From the NCBI GenBank assembly GCA_028291345.1, contig JAQGIF010000391.1, positions 1 through 39,962 on the forward strand: 39,962 bases of DNA, given 5' to 3'. Position numbers and translations under genes: made by a program. The stretch comes from Rhodospirillales bacterium. Its GTDB lineage: Bacteria > Pseudomonadota > Alphaproteobacteria > BOG-932 > Roseiterribacteraceae. Positions within the stretch are counted from its first letter, which is position 1. Every line of letters starts with the position of its first letter. This document shows positions 29,275 through 37,473 of this stretch, piece after piece. Below the pieces are notes generated by a model. That model worked only from the letters and a program-made list of their open reading frames with translations. It made no database searches and was not told where the DNA came from.

Positions 29275-31004
29275 GGCGGACTCTTCATTTCGCCGCCCTG
29301 TCGGTCCTCGCGCTCGCCATAGCCGGGACCGCGGTTGCTCAGGACGAGTTCCAGAAGCCTGGTGCGGCGATCCAGGGGCCGGTGCCCGACCAGAATCCGG
29401 GCGCATTGCCCGCGCCGTCGCCCGACCTCGAATATCGCCAGGTGCCGATCCCGGACCGCAATCGCATCATGGATGCGCTGGGCGTTCCGGATCAGGCGCT
29501 CAACCCCTATCAGCAAAGCACGCTGAAAGGCGACCGCCCGGTCTATGGCGAAGACTGGTATGTCGCAGTCAGCTCGGTCCTGGACACGCTTTACGAGCCG
29601 CGGACCGTCCCGGTTCCGACCAATGTGGTGTCGACCAATCGCCAGCTGACCAACGACCAGTTCGGCCGGCCCCGGCAGACTTTCTTCGCCGAGACGCTGA
29701 TCCCGACCTTCTCGATCATCAAGGGCGACACGACTTTCAAGCCACCGGAACTCGAATTCACGGTGACGCCTGCGGTCAAGTTCACGCATTTGGGCGTCGA
29801 CGAGCTGGGCATTGCCGATGTGAATCCGGCCAAGGGGCGGAATCGCAATTCGGGCTTTATCGGGTTCCAGGAAGCGTTCATCGATTATCACCTCCGGAAT
29901 GTTTCAGACCGGTACGATTTCGATTCGGTCCGCGTCGGCATCCAGCCGATGAATGCGGATTTCCGCGGTTTCCTGTTCCAGGACCAGCAGCTCGGTGTGC
30001 GCCTGTTCGGCGATCGGGCCAACAACCGGTTCCAGTACAACCTCGCTTATTTCCGGCGGATCGAGAAAGACACCAACAGCGGGTTCAACGATCTGAGCAA
30101 GCCGCTGCGCCGCGATAATATCCTGCTGGCCAACCTGTTCGTGCAGGATCTGCCGGTGACAGGGTTCACCACCGAGTTCAGCGTCGTTGAGAACTGGAAC
30201 CGCGAAGCGGCATTCCATTACGACTCCAACGGCTTCCAGGTTCGGCCCGCCGTGTTCGGCTTCGACGCGCCGCATAAATACAACGTCACCTATTTCGGGC
30301 TGAATGGCGACGGCCATTTCGGCCGGATCAACCTGACCCATTCCTTTTACTATGCGCTGGGCAACGACAGCTTAAACGAGATCAGCGGCAAGAAGGCCAA
30401 TATCAGGGCGTTCTTCCTGGCGCTGGAACCGTCGATAGACTTCGACTGGCTGCGCATCCGCGGTTCGTTCCTCTATTCCAGCGGCGACGACAACCCTGGA
30501 AGCGGCACCGAGACCGGGTTCGACGCCATTACCGAAAATCCGCAATTCGCCGGCGCCGATTCCAGCTATTGGATACGCGAGGGCATACCGTTCATCGGCG
30601 GTGGCGGCGTCGGCCTGACCGGACCCAACAGCCTGATACCGGCGCTGCGCTCGTCGAAAGACGAGGGCCAGTCCAACTTCATCAATCCGGGCCTCCTGCT
30701 GCTTGGTATTGGCGCCGATATCGACCTGCTGCCGGAATTGCGGATCGCACTGAACGCGAACCATCTCAGCTTCAACAATACCAAGATATTGGAGATCCTG
30801 CGCCAGCAAGGGCATATCCGCGACGATATCGGCTGGGACTTATCGGCGACCGCGAACTGGCGTCCCTTCGACACCCAGAACATGATTTTTCGCGTTTCCG
30901 GGGCTGTATTGGTTCCCGGAGATGGCTTTAAGGATCTGTTGTCCTCTCAATCCGAGGACAAGCTGTACTATTCCGTCGTTCTCAACCTCATCCTAGCGTA
31001 CTGA
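29271..31004 (+). CDS. outer-membrane beta-barrel protein
   Basis: This is a 577-residue outer-membrane protein. The start at 29271 overlaps the upstream stop as ATGA and gives a clean signal peptide (MRRTLHFAALSVLALAIAGTAVAQ). A short Pro-rich region (PGALPAPSPDLEYRQVPIPDRNR) is followed by alternating amphipathic strands with aromatic girdles, for example YNLAYFRR, NVTYFGLNGDG, GRINLTHSFYYALG and DLSATANWRP. The sequence ends in LYYSVVLNLILAY, close to the C-terminal aromatic signature of BAM substrates. There are no haem motifs. The number of strands cannot be counted reliably by eye (probably 18 or more). The position between a secreted ligand-binding protein and a decahaem cytochrome suggests a porin sheath, as in porin-cytochrome complexes, but no sequence similarity to MtrB was recognised. 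Confidence 0.82.
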   Translation: MRRTLHFAALSVLALAIAGTAVAQDEFQKPGAAIQGPVPDQNPGALPAPSPDLEYRQVPIPDRNRIMDALGVPDQALNPYQQSTLKGDRPVYGEDWYVAVSSVLDTLYEPRTVPVPTNVVSTNRQLTNDQFGRPRQTFFAETLIPTFSIIKGDTTFKPPELEFTVTPAVKFTHLGVDELGIADVNPAKGRNRNSGFIGFQEAFIDYHLRNVSDRYDFDSVRVGIQPMNADFRGFLFQDQQLGVRLFGDRANNRFQYNLAYFRRIEKDTNSGFNDLSKPLRRDNILLANLFVQDLPVTGFTTEFSVVENWNREAAFHYDSNGFQVRPAVFGFDAPHKYNVTYFGLNGDGHFGRINLTHSFYYALGNDSLNEISGKKANIRAFFLALEPSIDFDWLRIRGSFLYSSGDDNPGSGTETGFDAITENPQFAGADSSYWIREGIPFIGGGGVGLTGPNSLIPALRSSKDEGQSNFINPGLLLLGIGADIDLLPELRIALNANHLSFNNTKILEILRQQGHIRDDIGWDLSATANWRPFDTQNMIFRVSGAVLVPGDGFKDLLSSQSEDKLYYSVVLNLILAY

Positions 31005-31009
31005 GGCTT

Positions 31010-34000
31010 ATGCTCCGCATCGGCATATCCATCGTCCTTCTCTGCCTTGGCCTCGCGGCACCGCTGCGCGCGGACCCGACGTCGGCCGCACCACGGTTTC
31101 AGACGGCTGAGGAGATGCGGGCGAAAAGCGGCGGCTGCCTCAGCTGCCACACCGCCTCGGATGCGCCGACGATGCATGAGAATAAGGCGATCATGCTGGG
31201 CTGTGCCGATTGCCATGGCGGCAATCCGAATGTCAGCCGGCCGGCGAACGCGGCCGTGTCGTTCGGGCCGAGTCAGTCGTCGGCGCCGGAAGGCCTGGCG
31301 GGACATGCGCCCGCCGTCACGCGCAGCACCGACCCCGCCTATAAGACGGCGATGGACGCGGCTCATGTGCAGCCGCGCAATCCAGAGGCCTGGAACTGGC
31401 CGGTCAGCGCAAAGCCTGAGCGCAGCTACACGGCGCTCAATCATGAGAGCCCGGAATTCATCCGCTTCCTGAACCCATCGGATTACCGCGTCGTGCATTA
31501 TGCCTGCGGCGCCTGCCACGATGCCGAGGTCAAGGCAACGCAGCGGTCGCTGATGTCCACCGGCGCGATGCTGTGGGGCGGAGCGTCCTATAATAACGGC
31601 ATCCTTCCGTTCAAGAATTACATCGTCGGCGAGGCCTATACCGAAGAGGGCCATGCCGGGCAGATATTCAATCCGGTCGAGCCTACGGCCGAGATGAAGC
31701 ATCATGGCGTGCTGTCGTCTCTCCTGCCCCTGCCGCCATGGGAAGTGGTGAAGCCCGCCGACGTCTTCCGGGTGTTCGAACGCGGTGGCCGGGTGATCAA
31801 CACGCAATTCCCCGATATCGGCGACCCGAATTCCAGCGGCTCAAGCCAGAAGATGGACGAGCCCGGCCGGCCCGACCTGCATGCGGGCAATCGCGACCTA
31901 GGAACCGGCAGCCGCATCGCCGTCCCGGTCATCAATATCACCAAGACACGCTTGAACGACCCGACCATGTGGTTCCTCGGCACCAATGACCAGCCAGGCG
32001 ACTATCGCAGTTCGGGTTGCGCCGGCTGCCACGTGATCTATTCGAACGACAAGGACCCACTGCATTCCGGGCCTTATGCGATATTCGGTCATGACGGCAC
32101 GAGCCGGTCGATCGACCCGACGATCCCGCACGGCGAATCCGGCCATCCGCTACGCCATGTATTCACGCGGGCGATCCCGACCAGCCAGTGCATGGTCTGC
32201 CACATGCACCAGCCTAATATCTTCGTGAATTCCTTCATGGGCTACACCATGTGGGATTATGAATCCGACGCGCCCAGCATGTGGCCGAAGGAGCAGCAAT
32301 ATCCGACCGATTCGGAGATTCGCGCCGTCAACGACCGCAATCCCGAAGGCGCGGCGCCCCGTGGCAAATGGTCGGATGTCGAATTCCTGTCCAAGGTCGC
32401 GGACCTGAACCCGACCCTGAAGAATACGCAGTTCGCCGATTACCACGGCCATGGCTGGAATTTCCGCGCGATCTTCAAAGCCGACCGCAAGGGCAATCTG
32501 CTCGATGCCAAGGGCGCCATGGTCAGCCAGGACGACCCCGACAAGTTCCACAAGGCCGTGCATCTCGCCTCTATCCATATGGAAAAAGGCATGCAGTGCA
32601 TGGACTGCCACTTCTCGCAGGACGCGCACAGCAACGGCTTCCTGTATGGCGAGGCTTCAGCCGCGATCGAAATTCAATGCGTTGATTGTCATGGCACGGC
32701 CGATAAATTCCCAACCCTGAAAAGTTCGGGTCCCGCCGCCCCGCCGGGTGGCACCGACCTGTCGGCAATCCGCAACCAGGACGGGTCGCTGCGGTTCGAA
32801 TGGCGCGGCAATACGCTGATCCAGCGGTCCGCGGTCACGCCGGGTCTGGAATGGAAGGTCAGCCTCGTGAAGAACTCGGTCGATCCGACCTTCCCAGGCT
32901 ATAATGCCAAGGCGGCGCGGGCCAAGCTGATGTCGGCAGATACGTCGCTGAAATGGGGCCTGGGCGTGGCGACGGAAAATCGCGCCCACCAGGACAAGAA
33001 CATGATGTGCATCAGCTGCCACACATCATGGACGACAAGTTGCTCGGGTTGTCACCTGCCGATCGAGGCGAACTGGAAGACGGATCGTCACCATTTCGAC
33101 GGCGGGGAAAGCCGCAACTTCGCGACCTATAATCCGCAGGTGTCGCGCGACGACATGTTCTTCCTGGGCAAGAACTCGACCGTTAAGGGCAACATCATTG
33201 CGCCGGTGCGCTCATCCTCGGCGCTGATCCTGTCATCCACCAACATCAACCGCGAGAAGATCTATATCCAGCAGCCGCCGATCGCGGCCAGCGGCTACTC
33301 GTCCCAAGCCTTCGCCCCGCATTACCCGCATACCGAGCGCACGGTCGAAACCAAGACCTGCGAAGATTGTCACGTCTCCGCCAAGGACGACAACAACGCG
33401 ATCATGGCGCAGCTCCTACTGCTCGGGACCAACTTCGTCAATTTCGTCGGCTATAATGCCTGGCTGGGCGAGGAAAGCGGCGTCGAAGCTGTAAAGGTTA
33501 CGGAGTGGGATGAGCCGCAAGCCGTGATCGGCAGCTATCTGGATCGCTACGCCTATCCCGACTGGTTCAAGAAGCACCAGGAAAACGGCCAGGAACTGCA
33601 GGAAGCCCATCATCATTCGGGCGATGTCACCCGCTGCATCCAGATGCGCGGCGAATATCTTTACACGGCGGCCGGCGCGGACGGCTTCCGCGTTTACGAC
33701 ATCGCCTCGATCGCGAATAAGGGCTATTCGGAGCGGATCGTGACCGCGCCGTTCTCGGCGCTGGGACACGATACGCAGGTCGATACCAAGGATGCGACTT
33801 GCGTCGCACTGCCGACGAACCAGTCGATTGCCCCGCTGCGCAACCAGGGCGATCTGATGCGGGTCGATAATCAGGAACAGCCGTTCCACCCGATCTATCA
33901 CTACGCCTTCATCACCGACTCCAAGGAAGGGCTAATCGCGGTCGACATCGATTCGCTAACCGACGGCGAGCCACGCAACAACTTCTTGAAGCGGGCGATG

Positions 34001-34831
34001 ACCTGGAACGACGGGGGCATATTGAACGGCGCCCGTCACATCACCATCGCCGGTTCGGTGTTCTATATCGCGGCGGATAAGGGGATCGTGGTCCTCGATA
34101 TGAACGATCCGCTGAGTCCGAAGGTGATGTCGGTGATCGACCTGCCGGCCGCAACGTCCACCGCGGTACAGTTCCGTTATCTGTTCGTCACCGATAGCAG
34201 CGGCCTGCGTGTGGTCGATATCACTCATCCCGACCATCCGGAAATCATCCAGGGCGCATCCGCGCCGCTCCGGAATGCCCATCGCGTCTATGTCGCCCGC
34301 ACCTTCGCCTATGTCGCGGATGGGGCGGACGGTCTGGCGATTATCGATGTCGAGCAGCCGCGCCAGCCGAAGCTGTATCAGATGTTCACCGCCGCGGGAC
34401 GCATCAAGGACGCCAACGACGTCATCGTCGCCACGACAAACGCGTCGCTCTATGCCTATGTCGCCGACGGGGCCGAAGGGCTGAAGGTCATCCAGCTGAC
34501 CTCGCCGGCATCGCAGCCGAATTTCTACGGCTACAGCCCCGATCCCAAGCCTGAACTGATTGCCTGGCGCAAAACCAGCAGCCCGGCGCTCTCCTTGTCA
34601 AAAGGACTGGACCGCGACCGCGCCGTCGACGAAACCGGCAACCAGATCGCCATCTTCGGCCGGTTGGGGTCGCGGCCCTTTACCCTGCCGGAAATGCAGA
34701 AGCTCTATCTCAACCGCAAGGGCTTCCTGTGGACGGTGGATAATACCGGTAGGCCGGGCGATTTCCTTCCGGCTGCGCCGGGTCCCCGGAATACGGTCGG
34801 CCCGCTCTTCCAAAAGCCCGGAACGCAGTAA
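31010..34831 (+). CDS. decahaem cytochrome c with C-terminal LVIVD beta-propeller
   Basis: This is a 1,273-residue exported cytochrome. A signal peptide (MLRIGISIVLLCLGLAAPLRA) leads into a haem region of about 750 residues with ten CXXCH motifs: CLSCH, CADCH, CGACH, CAGCH, CMVCH, CMDCH, CVDCH, CISCH, CSGCH and CEDCH (residue 43 to about 788). From about residue 865 to 1170 come at least five LVIVD-type repeats such as YLYTAAGADGFRVYDI, FYIAADKGIVVLDM, YLFVTDSSGLRVVDI, FAYVADGADGLAIIDV and YAYVADGAEGLKVIQL, which form a beta-propeller. The gene starts 5 nt after the barrel gene and ends the operon. The propeller may mediate surface or barrel docking, or substrate binding. Whether it faces the periplasm or the exterior cannot be told from sequence. 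Confidence 0.9.
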   Translation: MLRIGISIVLLCLGLAAPLRADPTSAAPRFQTAEEMRAKSGGCLSCHTASDAPTMHENKAIMLGCADCHGGNPNVSRPANAAVSFGPSQSSAPEGLAGHAPAVTRSTDPAYKTAMDAAHVQPRNPEAWNWPVSAKPERSYTALNHESPEFIRFLNPSDYRVVHYACGACHDAEVKATQRSLMSTGAMLWGGASYNNGILPFKNYIVGEAYTEEGHAGQIFNPVEPTAEMKHHGVLSSLLPLPPWEVVKPADVFRVFERGGRVINTQFPDIGDPNSSGSSQKMDEPGRPDLHAGNRDLGTGSRIAVPVINITKTRLNDPTMWFLGTNDQPGDYRSSGCAGCHVIYSNDKDPLHSGPYAIFGHDGTSRSIDPTIPHGESGHPLRHVFTRAIPTSQCMVCHMHQPNIFVNSFMGYTMWDYESDAPSMWPKEQQYPTDSEIRAVNDRNPEGAAPRGKWSDVEFLSKVADLNPTLKNTQFADYHGHGWNFRAIFKADRKGNLLDAKGAMVSQDDPDKFHKAVHLASIHMEKGMQCMDCHFSQDAHSNGFLYGEASAAIEIQCVDCHGTADKFPTLKSSGPAAPPGGTDLSAIRNQDGSLRFEWRGNTLIQRSAVTPGLEWKVSLVKNSVDPTFPGYNAKAARAKLMSADTSLKWGLGVATENRAHQDKNMMCISCHTSWTTSCSGCHLPIEANWKTDRHHFDGGESRNFATYNPQVSRDDMFFLGKNSTVKGNIIAPVRSSSALILSSTNINREKIYIQQPPIAASGYSSQAFAPHYPHTERTVETKTCEDCHVSAKDDNNAIMAQLLLLGTNFVNFVGYNAWLGEESGVEAVKVTEWDEPQAVIGSYLDRYAYPDWFKKHQENGQELQEAHHHSGDVTRCIQMRGEYLYTAAGADGFRVYDIASIANKGYSERIVTAPFSALGHDTQVDTKDATCVALPTNQSIAPLRNQGDLMRVDNQEQPFHPIYHYAFITDSKEGLIAVDIDSLTDGEPRNNFLKRAMTWNDGGILNGARHITIAGSVFYIAADKGIVVLDMNDPLSPKVMSVIDLPAATSTAVQFRYLFVTDSSGLRVVDITHPDHPEIIQGASAPLRNAHRVYVARTFAYVADGADGLAIIDVEQPRQPKLYQMFTAAGRIKDANDVIVATTNASLYAYVADGAEGLKVIQLTSPASQPNFYGYSPDPKPELIAWRKTSSPALSLSKGLDRDRAVDETGNQIAIFGRLGSRPFTLPEMQKLYLNRKGFLWTVDNTGRPGDFLPAAPGPRNTVGPLFQKPGTQ

Positions 34832-34854
34832 GGCAATACGAAACCGATACGCGG

Positions 34855-35037
34855 TTACTCGCTGGGCAATCGGCGCGGGCGAATGACGATGAGAAATTTG
34901 TCCTTCGGCCGTAAGACCAATCGCGACGGCCAGACGGGCCATCGCCAGTAACGGCGCTCCGGCGCGTGGTGGTCGCCGTGCACGGGCTCGATCGCCTTAA
35001 AGCTGCGCGCCCCTTCGAGAATCTGCTTGGTCGCCAT
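34855..35037 (-). CDS. small basic ORF of unknown function (doubtful)
   Basis: This is a possible 60-residue protein, very basic and Trp-rich at its centre (RRYWRWPVWPSRLVLRPKDKFLIV). A G-rich stretch (ggtggggaag) lies just upstream of the ATG, and a GTG three codons earlier is an alternative. I recognise no family. It could be a chance ORF in the 395-nt gap between the decahaem gene and the membrane protein gene. The rest of that gap (35038-35226) shows only a 9-bp inverted repeat, cagtgtcgg at 35091-35099 and ccgacactg at 35149-35157. Confidence 0.3.
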   Translation of the reverse strand: MATKQILEGARSFKAIEPVHGDHHAPERRYWRWPVWPSRLVLRPKDKFLIVIRPRRLPSE

Positions 35038-35226
35038 CTTCCCCACCTTAGCCTGTCGTTCCGCTTAAATCCGTCTAAGATTCAGCGATGCAGTGTCGGT
35101 CTTAACGGAGGAAAGGATTCTATCGTTCCAATCAACGCTGACACCGCGCCGACACTGGCGGTTTGCTCCGGACCGCAACGGCGCAAATCGGGTCGTTCCC
35201 TGAGGTCCAGCTTCGCGCCAGCCCAA

Positions 35227-36885
35227 CTACGGGTGGCTGCCGCGCCACACGAGACGATCGCCGTGCGGTAACGTTGGCGCGAACCGATCTAAGGCCTCGG
35301 TAATCTTTGCGGTATCCTCAGGGCGGGCGGCGTAGAAAAGAATATGATTCGCCGTGGGGCCATTCCCACCCGGCGTTTTCAGTTCCGCGATTTCGCTCCA
35401 TCGCTCGGGAACCGTCGGGACATTATCGCTGTCGATGATGGCCAAGCCGATATGACGATGAGCCAGAAGGGTATCCATCCAGTCGACCGAATGTTGGTCG
35501 GCGCGCGCCCGGCGCACGGCTTCCGAACTCAGTCCGGACAGATCGAGCACATAGTAAGGGTTATCATAATTGACATATCCCAGCTGATCCGTAGCGACGG
35601 GGCTATGATAAAAATCGGTCACGAACCGATGAAGTTGAAATGGCCCCAAATACTCTTTGCGCGCCAGAGCCGGCACGGCGAAGGTCTGCGACGCGTAACC
35701 GGCGAAGACCAGAACCAGAGCGGTGGCGAATACGCCCACCCGCGACCAAGTCGCCCGCTCGCACCAAGCGCTTACGGTGTCGCGGTAGATGACCGCGATC
35801 CCACACAGGTTCAACGCAAGTACATAGGCTTCATAGCGCGGCGGGACGGAGGCGATCTTGCCGCCGACCAATTGCGCCACGCTGACGAAACTCAGGAAGA
35901 AAGCCAGGATCAGCTTGACCTGATCCTCTTTGTTGAACGCGGTCGAATCTGGCCCCATAAGTTTCGCGCTGGCCCATACCCATGTAAGTGCAACGCCGCC
36001 AAGAATTTCCACCGCGCCGAAGCTGTTCAGATTCTGATACAGATTACGGAAGACGGAGATCAGGACGGTCAGGACGCTGCTATGGCCGCTTACTGCGGCG
36101 TTCGACCAGTCCGAGCGCGACAGGACGGAACTGGGCAGAAGCGGAAGCCCCAGCGCGTGCAGAAACAGGGAATAGCCGCCAACCAGCGCTAGCCCGATCA
36201 TGACTACCGCGAGCGCATAGTCGTAGCGGCGGTAGCAAACGAAGATCAGGCCATCCGCCAGCAGAAGGCCGGCGCCCTCGAAACGAATGAGCGGCTGGAC
36301 GATGATGCAGAGGAACCACCACCAGTCGCAGCGGCCGCGCCGAATGAAGCGGGCCAGCCCCAGAATGTAGACAACAGAGGCGGCGACATGCAGCGAATGC
36401 TCCAAGCCGGTAAAGGCCAGTCCCGCCAGATTCAGCGCCAGCGCTACTGCAACGGTCAGGGCGAATATTCGCGCGGGCGCAATACGGCGCAATGGCAGGC
36501 CGCACTCGTCCGCCAGCAGCACCGCGAACATCCCGGCAAGAAGAGCGGCGGTGTTGTTGATTACCAATGGAAGGGCTGTTCCGAGGCGCAGCGGCGCCAG
36601 GGCGGCAAGCAGGAAAGGATACAGAATGGTCGAACTGGGTGCGGCAGACTCGCCAGCAACAAGGCCATAATGCCCAAGCGCGATCTGGCTCGCCAGGGTC
36701 AGGTGAACATAGGGGGCCTCGATCACATAGGCGAGGTGGCCCCCGGTCGCGACCAGCGTCGCCACCAGTTCCAGAACCAGAATCAGCGCTATGCCTCCCA
36801 GCACCGCAATATAAGTGGAAGCGAATCGCAGGGCAGCGAACGGGGTCGATCTATCGGAAACAAGGCCGGGATCAACGCTGCTCAT
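35227..36885 (-). CDS. polytopic membrane protein, GT-C glycosyltransferase-like
   Basis: This is a 552-residue inner-membrane protein with about ten or more predicted helices and a soluble C-terminal domain of about 140 residues. The first loop reads EAPYVHLTLASQIALGHYGLV, followed by PSSTILYPFLLA. This matches the DDAYI-LRYA-N-GLV...SSPLYPLLLA layout of GT-C proteins, which transfer sugars from polyprenyl-phosphate donors on the periplasmic side. The usual Asp pair is replaced by Glu-Ala. The C-terminal part contains YVNYDNPYYVLDLSGLSS and HIGLAIIDSDN, a pattern seen in related uncharacterised membrane proteins. The start at 36885 is supported by aaaggggg just upstream; the 17 extra upstream codons lack support. 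The role is probably cell-envelope glycan or glycolipid modification, with no specific acceptor predictable. Confidence 0.75.
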   Translation of the reverse strand: MSSVDPGLVSDRSTPFAALRFASTYIAVLGGIALILVLELVATLVATGGHLAYVIEAPYVHLTLASQIALGHYGLVAGESAAPSSTILYPFLLAALAPLRLGTALPLVINNTAALLAGMFAVLLADECGLPLRRIAPARIFALTVAVALALNLAGLAFTGLEHSLHVAASVVYILGLARFIRRGRCDWWWFLCIIVQPLIRFEGAGLLLADGLIFVCYRRYDYALAVVMIGLALVGGYSLFLHALGLPLLPSSVLSRSDWSNAAVSGHSSVLTVLISVFRNLYQNLNSFGAVEILGGVALTWVWASAKLMGPDSTAFNKEDQVKLILAFFLSFVSVAQLVGGKIASVPPRYEAYVLALNLCGIAVIYRDTVSAWCERATWSRVGVFATALVLVFAGYASQTFAVPALARKEYLGPFQLHRFVTDFYHSPVATDQLGYVNYDNPYYVLDLSGLSSEAVRRARADQHSVDWMDTLLAHRHIGLAIIDSDNVPTVPERWSEIAELKTPGGNGPTANHILFYAARPEDTAKITEALDRFAPTLPHGDRLVWRGSHP

Positions 36886-37156
36886 TTGCCCCCTTTTACG
36901 GACCTCCATAACCGTGCCTCTCGTGCATCGCAGCAAATCGCATCTGCCGGCTGCCCTACAGGCAGCGAACCAGCCAGCGGCTAGCCAAAAAATGGCGACG
37001 CCGAAGGGACGATCCTGGTTTTCATCGTTAACTGGTTAATCCGAAAAGTGTAGAGGCATGTTGTGGTAAAGTAGTGACTTACCCAATTAAGCTTTTTTTA
37101 ATCCACACTTTGTTTACTAATTTAGGGGAGCTACTCAGTATAAAGTATTGGGGTGA

Positions 37157-37237
37157 ATGAGCCCAGTCAAATACCACGCTTTAAGTGTAGTTTTTGGCGA
37201 AGTTTACTGCCGTCATCGTCATGTAATGTATTCGTGA
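37157..37237 (+). CDS. very short ORF, possible leader peptide (speculative)
   Basis: This ATG-initiated ORF of 26 codons reads MSPVKYHALS and then a hydrophobic stretch VVFGEVY, ending RHRHVMYS. A G-rich sequence (ttggggtga) lies directly before the ATG and TATAAAG about 20 nt upstream. Codons such as tta, gta and agt are rare in the neighbouring genes. It may be chance in AT-rich DNA. Confidence 0.15.
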   Translation: MSPVKYHALSVVFGEVYCRHRHVMYS

Positions 37238-37287
37238 GCGCGACATTGGCGATCGAAGATCGAGCCGGACGCGGTCTCAGCCCTCCA

Positions 37288-37321
37288 AATGCCACTGTGT
37301 CGCGTGATGGTCAGTGGCATT
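37288..37321. repeat. perfect 9-bp inverted repeat
   Basis: aatgccact (37288-37296) and agtggcatt (37313-37321) pair perfectly around a 16-nt loop. It lies about 150 nt upstream of the DUF442 gene. It could be an operator or an mRNA hairpin; there is no T tract. Confidence 0.35.
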
Positions 37322-37473
37322 GCGAGCGGATTAATCGGGGACGATTTGCTCGCCGCGCTCAAAAATGCGATCCGTCGCTTGGTGGGCGACTTGACCGCTT
37401 TCGGGCGGTAAGCTGTACCGATGGTTCCGGGACACCTTGGCCCGGACCCGCCGTCTTCCGAAAGTTTAAGATC

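Larger units (their letters stand above)
36886..37473. other. intergenic region with an AT-rich island
   Basis: This 588-nt gap lies between the divergent membrane-protein and DUF442 genes. From about 37020 to 37240 base composition falls sharply (37081-37140 is 33% GC against 60-65% nearby). A poly-T tract (aagcttttttt) and several TATAAA-like words occur here. It holds one very short ORF (37157-37237) and one perfect inverted repeat (37288-37321). The long frame that runs from 37153 into the DUF442 gene shows no family feature before 37474. It could be a promoter or silencing region, or a remnant of transferred DNA. Confidence 0.5.

Noticed and set aside
20040-34831. MtrCAB, NrfHA or hydroxylamine-oxidation operon
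   Set aside because: Gene content differs: no MtrB-type CxxC barrel start, no NrfA-like CXXCK site, no HAO-type octahaem cytochrome.
34832-34860. Terminator after the cytochrome operon
   Set aside because: Only a 5-bp stem (aaccg/cggtt) without a T run was found.
35091-35157. 9-bp inverted repeat (cagtgtcgg / ccgacactg)
   Set aside because: The arms are 49 nt apart with no supporting promoter or terminator features; listed only within the small-ORF note.
37153-37473. N-terminal extension of the DUF442 protein
   Set aside because: The extension has no family feature and crosses the AT-rich region; homology starts at MQAKITSLTD (37474).
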